Assembly (NCBI GenBank): GCA_027577415.1
Contig: JANBQS010000438.1
Location: 1 to 17,999 of the forward strand
Reading direction: 5' to 3'
DNA length: 17,999 nt
From: Coemansia sp. RSA 922
Lineage: Eukaryota; Kickxellomycota; Kickxellomycetes; Kickxellales; Kickxellaceae
This document shows positions 8,799 to 15,469 of this stretch, in pieces; position 1 is the stretch's first letter; each line of letters opens with the position of its first letter. The notes under the pieces are model-generated. The model was not told the DNA's origin, did no database searches, and was given only the letters and a program-made list of their open reading frames with translations. The translations under genes were made by a program, and so were the position numbers.

Positions 8799-10433
8799 AT
8801 GGCCGCAGACAATGACACCGAAATGCCAGGAGCAGCAGTGGCAGCAGCAGCAGTAGAGGCAGAGGTTGAGCAGGGCAGCTCGACAGCACAGGCGCCAGGC
8901 TCGTCGTCGTGGAAGCCCGGAGAGCGCGTATGCTCGATAGCTGAGCTGAGCCGGGCTTCGAACATCCGGCTGTCGCGCAACATGCCTATTGCAAAGTACT
9001 TTCGAGATCTCGACGAGACGCTGGAAAAGGCCAAGAAGCGGCTGCTGGAGCAGGACCTGCAGTATGCGTACGTGTTCTACCTGCGCTACGTGACTGTGGT
9101 CATCAAGCACCTGCCTGGGCTGCCGGACTATCACAAGCCGGAGTATGCAAAGCAGCGCGAGCGCACGTCAAAGGCCGCCAAAAAGGCGCTATCGACGCTT
9201 GAGAAGCTGCAGCCAATCTTGCAGATGCGCTACGACGAATATGTAAAGTACTTGGGCTCGCTGCCGCGCCCTATCGCTCAGGTCTCGACGTTTTCTACTC
9301 GCCGTGGGTCCAGTGTTCGGCGACTGGGCCTGGCTGACTCTTCTGACGCGCCGTCTGCGCCCAGCATCGACGACTACCAAAAGGCCGATCCACAATTGCC
9401 CAGTATTCACTTGCGCCGCGAGTCTGATGCCGCCCGGCATGGATTCTCGCTGGCCGAGACGCTTTCGGGCCTGAGTCTTGGCGACTCGTCCCCCGTTGCC
9501 CGCCACAGGGCGTCGGCGCCAAAGGAGGCGGTGCTGATCGAGTACCCGGCTGTTGAGCCAAGCCCTGCCAGTCGGCCCGAGACTCGGCATCAGCAGTACT
9601 CGCCCGTGACTGGCGAGGCGGCAAAAATAACCAAGCCCCCGCCCCCGCCTGTGCCGCCCCGGCCGCAGAGGCATGCCGCTGCCAACAGCATCTCAAGCGT
9701 CGTCTCGCAGCCAGTGTCGCCATCGCCGTGCTTGCCGCCCAAGCCGCAAGGATACCACAGCGAGGCAGACCTGTACAAGGACGGTGCCAACATCACTAGT
9801 GGCGACGACGGGCTGCTGTTTATGCCGCAGTGTATTATCGATGCGGGCCACTTTTCGCTGACCGAGGGCGGCGTGCGCATGCGACCAGTGCAGCTGCCCG
9901 AGGGTATCATCGAAGAGTTCATTGACATTGCAGCGCCCAACACGCTGGCCAACATTGAGACGTGCGGAGTGCTCTGCGGGCGACAGGTCGCGGGCCAGGA
10001 GGCACTGGTAATGACGACGCTTATCATCCCCAAGCAAAGCGCCACGTCGGACACCTGTACGACGGAGCGCGAGGAGGAGCTGTTTGTTGAGCAAATGGCG
10101 CGCGATCTGATTACGCTGGGCTGGATCCACACGCACCCGTCGCAGACCTGCTTTATGAGCTCATTAGACCTGCACACGCAGTGCTCGTACCAGCTGATGC
10201 TGCCCGAGGCAATTGCCATTGTTTGCTCGCCCAAGCACCACCCGCGCTTTGGCATCTTCCGCCTGACTGACCCTGCGGGCATCGACGTCATCCAGAATTG
10301 CAAGCAAAAGTCGGCCTTCCACCCGCACGACGAGTCAAAGACCATTTATACCGACGCAGACACGGGCGGCCACGTCGTAGTGGCCAACTATGACTTTGAC
10401 ATAATCGACTTGCGTAGTGCGCCAGTACAGTAG
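8799..10433 (+). CDS. AMSH/STAMBP-like JAMM deubiquitinase
   Basis: This is a zinc metalloprotease of the AMSH family (Sst2 in fission yeast), which removes K63-linked ubiquitin from endosomal cargo and ESCRT components. The product is 544 residues. A USP8-dimerisation/MIT-like helical region spans about 45-150. A low-complexity linker follows with proline motifs near 280-290 (PPPPPVPPRPQ) and a second PCLPPKPQ stretch, likely SH3 ligands. The MPN+ catalytic domain extends from about 350 to the end. The JAMM residues are complete: E387, H444-T-H446, S454, D457. The AMSH-specific second zinc site is also present: H459, C501, H508 and H510, with one extra residue between C501 and H508 relative to the animal enzymes as I recall them. 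The C-terminal IIDLR resembles animal AMSH. I chose the ATG at 8799; an upstream GTG is ignored. It lies 39 bp after the modelled UEV stop. Confidence 0.94.
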   Translation: MAADNDTEMPGAAVAAAAVEAEVEQGSSTAQAPGSSSWKPGERVCSIAELSRASNIRLSRNMPIAKYFRDLDETLEKAKKRLLEQDLQYAYVFYLRYVTVVIKHLPGLPDYHKPEYAKQRERTSKAAKKALSTLEKLQPILQMRYDEYVKYLGSLPRPIAQVSTFSTRRGSSVRRLGLADSSDAPSAPSIDDYQKADPQLPSIHLRRESDAARHGFSLAETLSGLSLGDSSPVARHRASAPKEAVLIEYPAVEPSPASRPETRHQQYSPVTGEAAKITKPPPPPVPPRPQRHAAANSISSVVSQPVSPSPCLPPKPQGYHSEADLYKDGANITSGDDGLLFMPQCIIDAGHFSLTEGGVRMRPVQLPEGIIEEFIDIAAPNTLANIETCGVLCGRQVAGQEALVMTTLIIPKQSATSDTCTTEREEELFVEQMARDLITLGWIHTHPSQTCFMSSLDLHTQCSYQLMLPEAIAIVCSPKHHPRFGIFRLTDPAGIDVIQNCKQKSAFHPHDESKTIYTDADTGGHVVVANYDFDIIDLRSAPVQ

Positions 10434-10584
10434 ATTTTTATTTTTATTTCATTTCATTTTTTATGAACATGTCCCAAAACTAGTAAAGTGGTTTACCATG
10501 TGATTGGCTTTTGTCATTTTTTTGAGCCAGGAACCGTAATTTCAAAAAATACCAGTACATTTTTATTTCTCCTACTTTGTATAA
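10434..10584 (+). promoter_or_regulatory. short T-rich spacer before LSm2
   Basis: This 151-bp interval begins with TTTTTATTTTTATTTCATTTC, a plausible 3'-end region for AMSH. It ends in CTACTTTGTATAA immediately before the LSm2 ATG. It must hold both the AMSH 3' end and the LSm2 promoter. Confidence 0.5.
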
Positions 10585-10908
10585 ATGCTGTTTTACTCTT
10601 TCTTCAAGACACAGGTTGGGCAGCAGGTCACGATAGAGCTAAAGAACGACTTGGCGATCCAAGGAGTACTCGAGTCTGTGGATCAGTTTTTGAACTTTAA
10701 GCTCAAGGATATCAAAGTTGTCGACGAGGAGCGGTATCCACATATGCTGTCAGTGAAGAACTGCTTTGTACGTGGCTCAGTAGTTCGGTATGTACAGTTG
10801 TCTCCACCGACGGTTGATACGGCATTGCTGCAAGACGCAGCGCGGCGCGAAGCACAATCTACTCAGCAGATGCAGCAAGCCAAACCCAACGTAGCGCCCG
10901 TAGCCTAG
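10585..10908 (+). CDS. LSM2: LSm2, U6 snRNA-associated Sm-like protein
   Basis: LSm2 is a subunit of two heptameric rings: cytoplasmic LSm1-7, which promotes mRNA decapping and decay, and nuclear LSm2-8, which binds the U6 snRNA 3' end. The 107-residue product starts MLFYSFFK, the hallmark start of LSm2. The Sm1 motif spans about residues 11-43 with D33 and N37. The Sm2 motif, SVKNCFVRGSVVRYVQL (56-72), carries the RNA-contact pair R63-G64. The conserved tail VDTALLQDAARREA follows, ending in a Gln/Ala-rich extension. It appears intronless. Length is close to the usual 93-100 residues. Confidence 0.96.
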   Translation: MLFYSFFKTQVGQQVTIELKNDLAIQGVLESVDQFLNFKLKDIKVVDEERYPHMLSVKNCFVRGSVVRYVQLSPPTVDTALLQDAARREAQSTQQMQQAKPNVAPVA

Positions 10909-11572
10909 ATATTGAAAGTTTTCCTTTTGTACTCTAGAATATACACGGGGTTTGGTGGCATATATTCCATGTGTGGAGACAATAAGTAGGAGCACATGGC
11001 AAGGTTTCATAATCATCATGGCAAGCTGTGCGGGGGTGTGTGGGATGGAGGTGGGGTGCATACGCAATAATTGAGTCACGCCTTTCTTCCGAAACCTCGG
11101 GATGTGCATGCCAAGTCTAAGAAAATATATTCTAGGAGAAAACTTGCCGGAAGAAAAAAAAGTGGCTTTATGTTCTATAGTCCCGGGTACTTTTTTTATC
11201 TATGACTCTCGGAGCTCCCCATTTGTACCTCGTGATTTGCCTTTGAACAGGGCAAGCTGCCTTTACTCGGTTCAGACGCCGAGCCATCCATCCCTTGAGT
11301 CCCCACTCTATTTACACTTGTCGCTGCCAAGCTGCTCATTCACAATTTGGGGGAGGGGAAAGAGGGCCATTGTGAACAGTCCTCAATCCCTCCAAGAAAA
11401 CAAAAATATGCAAACAGAGCGAGGACAAAATCGATTGCGTATAAAAGTATCTTTTTTCTTTTTGGTCCCTGAAAGGTTTTTTTTATGTATTTTATCTTTC
11501 TTTTTCGCTTCTTGTAATTATTTTTTTGTCACTGCTTTTTATTACGTAACGACCTTTTGATTATTTATTTAA
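10909..11572. other. gene-poor spacer with a TATA-like box
   Basis: This 664-bp stretch lies after LSm2. Open frames are short and rich in Phe/Ser from T/C tracts, and none looks like a known protein. It contains a TGAGTCA (AP-1/Gcn4-type) core at 11072-11078, expected by chance about twice in a window this size. A TATAAAAG lies at 11440-11447, followed by a strongly T-rich segment up to the ATG at 11573. Confidence 0.5.
11440..11447 (+). promoter_or_regulatory. TATA-like box
   Basis: TATAAAAG lies 126 bp upstream of an ATG at 11573, with a T/C-rich leader in between. It would suit a plus-strand transcript starting about 11470-11500. The motif alone is weak evidence. Confidence 0.35.
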
Positions 11573-11608
11573 ATGGGACGAGACGACGAGCTAGAACTGC
11601 AGAGACTG
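11573..11608 (+). CDS. possible short first exon (MGRDDELELQRL), gene unresolved
   Basis: An ATG at 11573 is followed by 12 codons of acidic, protein-like sequence, then a consensus donor GTAAGT (11609-11614) at phase 0. A TATA-like box and T-rich leader lie upstream. This resembles the short first exons of other genes here. I cannot name the continuation. One option is an acceptor AAAG at about 11742 opening 47 codons to a stop at 11881-11883. Another is the strong acceptor TATCAG at 12497, which would fuse in frame to the transporter start as RL-P-MLPR, with an 889-nt intron that is long for this genome. It may also be chance. Confidence 0.25.
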
Positions 11609-12500
11609 GTAAGTGTTCTTTTACTCTTCCATGCTTGTTCCACAAAACGTCTGATTGCTTTTTTTTTTTTTCCTTCTCCCTCTGGCTGGCTGGCTGGCTA
11701 TTTTTATTTTATTCCTCGTTTCTTTTTTTTTTTTTGGGAAAGATGTGCATGGCGCTTGTGCCCAGAGAGAGGGCCTGCATAGTGGCTATGCATGCTGGCA
11801 CTTTTGCCAATCACCATCCATACATGGACGCAACGCATGCACCTATTCCTTCTAGAATGGGCCGCCATTTCAAAGCAACTTAGTAGCCGAAATTACTTTT
11901 GAGATTAGATGACCAGGATTGACAGCTACAAGTTTTTCCCTCGCCTCCACCCTTTCCCCCTTCCTTCTCATACCTTTAACATCTTTCCATATACGGATTC
12001 ATCCTTGTACGACGTTACACGGTCAACGTGGTCTGTAAGCAGAGAGATGACCAATGATGCAGAAGAGGTATTGTTGTTCTTTTTTTGCTCTCTTTAGTGG
12101 CTTCTTACCCAATTCCATTATGCCCATTCGGTCTGCAGCTAACCGGGTGTGATCTACATGATCCAAGCTCGCATGTCCCAATTCGAATTGGGGTGGCTAT
12201 TTTTATGTCACAGGCAAGGGAAGTGGCGGTTGTGGTTGGCTGGTGTAGAAACTAGTCAGACTCGACCTGGTTTTTCCTCGCAGAAAAAAAAAAATGTCTC
12301 AGTCAATGCATGCGACACATTTTTTTGACTACAAAAGCTCAGTAGTACTCTCTCCCTCCCCCCACCATCCTTTTTTCTCTCTTTATTCTCTATCTTGCAT
12401 CTGGCTCCCCCCCTCCCCGCATTCACCTATTTTTTCCTTTGCACACACACATACACGCACACTCATTGAACATATATATCTCTCTTTATCATATCAGCCA
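11609..12500. other. pyrimidine-rich spacer upstream of the MFS transporter
   Basis: This interval contains poly(T) runs, a (GGCT)4 microsatellite at about 11682-11699, a 16-bp perfect palindrome (12177-12192) and a CT-rich leader from 12340. Two good splice acceptors lie near its end, TTTTTCCTCGCAG (ending 12283) and CTTTATCATATCAG (ending 12497), so the transporter mRNA may have a spliced 5' leader or exon. Short open frames occur at 11909-12097 and 12099-12257, but neither is recognisable. Confidence 0.5.
12177..12192. repeat. 16-bp perfect palindrome CCCAATTCGAATTGGG
   Basis: This perfect inverted repeat, without spacer, lies 308 bp upstream of the transporter ATG. It could be a dimeric transcription-factor site. 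About 0.3 perfect 16-bp palindromes would be expected by chance in a window this long. Confidence 0.5.
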
Positions 12501-14354
12501 ATGCTTCCTCGCAACACAAGCACTGACGACTCGGCACAACGATCGCAAGAACAGATCGAGCTCAGTCCATGGACATCCTCAGCAGCGTCGCTGAGCGCGG
12601 CGCCGACTATCAACTCTCAGGCTGACGACACTAGCAAGGGCCAAGAAGCTGGCAAGATCGACTCGCCCTCGCCTTCGCAAGTATCGTCGGCTTGCGCCAA
12701 GACACTACTGGCGTCGCACTACGCAGCATCCACGGGTATAGAGGAGGAAAAGCGACAGATCAGCCACATTCGGCGACGGTTCATATTTGTGGGCTTGTTT
12801 TTCACGATATTTCTCTCTGGTCTGGACCAGACCGTGACCTCGACGATTCTCACGCACATTGCCAATGACTTTAAGGCACTGGATCGTATCGACTGGGTGC
12901 CAACGATATTTATGCTCTGTTCGACATGTCTCAATATTCTTTCGGGGCGGATAGCCGACGTGTTTGACCGTGCTTCAGTGCTACTATTTTCGCTGACAGC
13001 ATTTGTCATCGGAGCAGTTCTCTCAGCGTTTGCCCAATCAATAGTAATGTTCATTGTTGCCCGCGGTATTTCCGGTATTGGTTGTGGTGGAATGCTCAGC
13101 CTCTCCATTATCATCATCTCTGACATTGTGCCTCTTGAGCGTCGCGGCAAGTACCTGGGCTTTTTGCAGATTTGCTTTGGCGTATCCAATGCCGCCGGTC
13201 CCTTACTCGGCGGCCTGTTTGCTGACCACTTTACTTGGCGCGCTGCCTTTTATGCTGATATGGCCATGGGTCTACTAACTGTTAGCTACTTGACTCTGGT
13301 GCTGTGGAAATGCCGGTCTCGCCTGCGCCCAGCTGCACCCATCGACGCTGACAGCATTGCTCCTCGTACGTGGCGCGACGGCCTGCGCACCTTGGATTAC
13401 ATTGGAATTGCACTTATCGTCGCCAGCATTGCGCTGATCATTGTTGGCATGAATTTGGGCGGCACTATGCTATCGTGGTCTGCGCCGGTCACTGTCGCCT
13501 GCCTGGTATGTGGCATTGTGCTGTTGGGCGTGTTTGTCGTAGTAGAGCTGCGTGTATCTCAAGAGCCACTGGTGCCAATGTGGATCTTTGGTGTGCGTAA
13601 CTTGGTGATTGACTTTGCCGTGACGTTTCTGTGTGGTATGTCCATGTTTTCGATCATCTTTTACATGCCCGTTTACTTTTCAGCCGTATTTGGTGCCGAC
13701 TCTATGCGTGCCGGTCTACTTGTATTGCCATTTGGCATGTCGCTCAGTGTGTCTTCGTTTGTAACGGGTTATTTTATGTCGGGAAAGGACCGCTACCGTC
13801 TGTTTATGCGTCTGGGTCCTGCCATCATGGCTCTCGGCGTACTCCTTTTGGCATTGCTGAGCGGTCGTACATCGCAAGCGACGCAGGCCGTCCTGCTTAT
13901 CGTACCTGGTATTGGTATGGGCAACGTTATAGTTGCCAATGTCATTGCTGCACAAGCCGCAACTGATGCGCATCTAATTGCTACCATTACGCCGCTATGC
14001 GAGTTCTTTTTGAGCATTGGTGGCGTCTTTGGCGTTGCCCTGTTTGGAGCTGTATATCGCAATAAGCTCTCGGGTATTTTGACTGCTGCCCTTGTTGGTG
14101 AGTCGCTCAGTGCTCAAACGCTTATCAGTGAGGCGCGCAAGGACGTTAGTGTTATCTATGCAGCTGGAGTGTCGGATTCATTGAGGAGAACTGTAGCGGC
14201 TGCTTATGTTGACGCTATGCGACTGGGTATGTGGGTCATGTTGCCTTTGCTCATCGTTGCCTTTTTACTGTCGATGGCAATGAAGGGACGTCGCACATTA
14301 GGCAAAAAAGAAACGCAAGAGGCGTCTTTGGAGCTGACAGTCGACGAGAACTAG
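12501..14354 (+). CDS. MFS transporter, DHA2-type (14-TM) drug:H+ antiporter family
   Basis: This is a plasma- or vacuolar-membrane transporter of the major facilitator superfamily, probably using proton antiport. The product is 617 residues, starting MLPRNTSTDD. The first 90 or so residues are disordered, Ser/Gln-rich and cytosolic. Helices begin at RRRFIFVGLFFTIF. DHA2 landmarks are the LDQT segment (108-111), motif A GRIADVFDR (149-157) and the antiporter motif GPLLGG (233-238). The number of hydrophobic segments and the length suit the 14-helix class, which contains drug, siderophore and amino-acid carriers; the substrate cannot be read from sequence. An in-frame ATG at 12294 would add 69 residues, but these translate CT-rich leader, so I use 12501, just after the splice acceptor TATCAG. 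No introns interrupt the body. Confidence 0.9.
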   Translation: MLPRNTSTDDSAQRSQEQIELSPWTSSAASLSAAPTINSQADDTSKGQEAGKIDSPSPSQVSSACAKTLLASHYAASTGIEEEKRQISHIRRRFIFVGLFFTIFLSGLDQTVTSTILTHIANDFKALDRIDWVPTIFMLCSTCLNILSGRIADVFDRASVLLFSLTAFVIGAVLSAFAQSIVMFIVARGISGIGCGGMLSLSIIIISDIVPLERRGKYLGFLQICFGVSNAAGPLLGGLFADHFTWRAAFYADMAMGLLTVSYLTLVLWKCRSRLRPAAPIDADSIAPRTWRDGLRTLDYIGIALIVASIALIIVGMNLGGTMLSWSAPVTVACLVCGIVLLGVFVVVELRVSQEPLVPMWIFGVRNLVIDFAVTFLCGMSMFSIIFYMPVYFSAVFGADSMRAGLLVLPFGMSLSVSSFVTGYFMSGKDRYRLFMRLGPAIMALGVLLLALLSGRTSQATQAVLLIVPGIGMGNVIVANVIAAQAATDAHLIATITPLCEFFLSIGGVFGVALFGAVYRNKLSGILTAALVGESLSAQTLISEARKDVSVIYAAGVSDSLRRTVAAAYVDAMRLGMWVMLPLLIVAFLLSMAMKGRRTLGKKETQEASLELTVDEN

Positions 14355-14370
14355 TCTCTCTCTCTCTCCC
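14355..14370 (+). repeat. (TC)7 microsatellite
   Basis: A run of TC dinucleotides starts directly after the transporter stop codon, in its 3' untranslated region. No function is evident. Confidence 0.8.
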
Positions 14371-14520
14371 TTACTATTATGTACAAATAGAAATACTCTT
14401 TTTTGGTTGTTGTTGTTGCCCATATCTTAAAAGTGTTGTTTATTGGTGGAAACTAGTCACAGAAAAACTTGGAAAAAAAAACATTTTGTGTATATACAAA
14501 AAAAAAATTATATATTTGTA

Positions 14521-15429
14521 ATGTCTTTTATATCTTGTTCAGTCGATATCAATCGTGTCCCGATCGAAGAAGAGCGCCAACAGCTTGTTACCGAGTTGGT
14601 ATTTGCTATTGCCATCAGTCCAAGTCAAACAGCGCAAGTTTTAAAATTTATCGGACAGCGCCTACCCAAACTCTCTGGTATCGAACATGTCAAGCGCGTT
14701 AAAAAGCACACCGACGGCAGCCTACTAGTAATAATGTGCCAATGCTCGCAGATCAGTCGCGAAGCCCTAAATAGCGAGTTACAAGGAACAGAGTGGGAGA
14801 CATTACAAGTCACCGAACACGCTGTACCCACTGTCGCACCTTATACTGCCGAGCAATACGATCTGTGGAAGGCAGTGTGGCCTGTATCGTATCGCCCGCC
14901 AGTAATTGTGCGAACTGTGCTAAGCCCTGAGGATCGAGAGTATATTGAAAGGATCCTTCGACATGTAGCCGATTCTACAAGCACTGAAGAAGACGTGGTT
15001 GTGGCGATATGTAGTCCGAATACTCGACTTGTAATGGCAGAGACGACAGTATCACAGGCGTCTAGAAAAGTACACCCGCTGAAGCATGCCGCTATGTGTT
15101 GCATTGCGAAAGTGGCTGATGCCGAGCTAAAAAGACAGGAGTGTGCGTCTGACGTGCTGCCTGCAAAGAGGCCACATTCACCTATTGCTTCTGATGGGGA
15201 TTCAAATGGCGATTACGTCGCTGGGTACTTGTGCGAGGGTCTTGACGTATTTGCATCCAGAGAGCCATGCGTCATGTGTACGATGGCGCTTGTACACTCG
15301 CGAATCGGGCGGCTGTTCTTCCTCGCAGCATCGCCCGGCGGAGGCGGCATCAGTCGATACTCGATGCACTCGTACAAGAGCCTCAACCACCACTTTTCTG
15401 CCTTTCAATGTTCGATCACAAATATATAA
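14521..15429 (+). CDS. TAD3: tRNA adenosine-34 deaminase subunit Tad3/ADAT3
   Basis: This is the non-catalytic subunit of the Tad2-Tad3 heterodimer that converts wobble A34 to inosine in tRNAs. The product is 302 residues. An N-terminal domain (about 1-125) is specific to Tad3. The cytidine/deoxycytidylate-deaminase fold carries the zinc ligands H189 (in HPLKHAAM), C250 and C253 (EPCVMC). The proton-shuttling Glu of active deaminases (HxE) is replaced by Ala191. Yeast and human Tad3 carry Val there, so loss of catalysis is expected. The C-terminus SLNHHFSAFQ matches the ADAT3 ending LNHxFxVF. A linker (about 203-227) is Asp/Ser-rich. The ATG at 14521 was chosen; an upstream in-frame ATG at 14443 would translate an A-rich leader. 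It converges on the OSBP gene. Confidence 0.93.
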   Translation: MSFISCSVDINRVPIEEERQQLVTELVFAIAISPSQTAQVLKFIGQRLPKLSGIEHVKRVKKHTDGSLLVIMCQCSQISREALNSELQGTEWETLQVTEHAVPTVAPYTAEQYDLWKAVWPVSYRPPVIVRTVLSPEDREYIERILRHVADSTSTEEDVVVAICSPNTRLVMAETTVSQASRKVHPLKHAAMCCIAKVADAELKRQECASDVLPAKRPHSPIASDGDSNGDYVAGYLCEGLDVFASREPCVMCTMALVHSRIGRLFFLAASPGGGGISRYSMHSYKSLNHHFSAFQCSITNI

Positions 15430-15469
15430 AGTGTATAGATTGACAAAAGTAAAATATAAGAAAATAGAA
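15430..15469. terminator. 40-bp convergent intergenic region
   Basis: Only 40 A-rich bases separate the stops of TAD3 (plus) and the OSBP-type gene (minus). The 3' untranslated regions must be extremely short or run into the opposite coding sequence. No discrete terminator motif is visible. Confidence 0.55.

Noticed and set aside
9189..10345. Minus-strand open frames opposite AMSH
   Set aside because: They are shadows of the AMSH coding sequence; the plus strand encodes an intact JAMM enzyme.
11072..11078. TGAGTCA Gcn4/AP-1 site
   Set aside because: A seven-base motif expected about twice by chance in this window, and not close to any confident gene start.
12121..12205. tRNA-like segment (TTCGAAT core followed by a T run)
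   Set aside because: No pairing acceptor or D stem could be drawn; the core belongs to a simple palindrome.
12294..12500. 69-residue N-terminal extension of the MFS transporter
   Set aside because: It is low-complexity sequence from a CT-rich leader, with a good splice acceptor just before the ATG at 12501.
14443..14520. 26-residue N-terminal extension of Tad3
   Set aside because: Lys/Phe-rich translation of A-rich leader; the ATG at 14521 fits the family start better.
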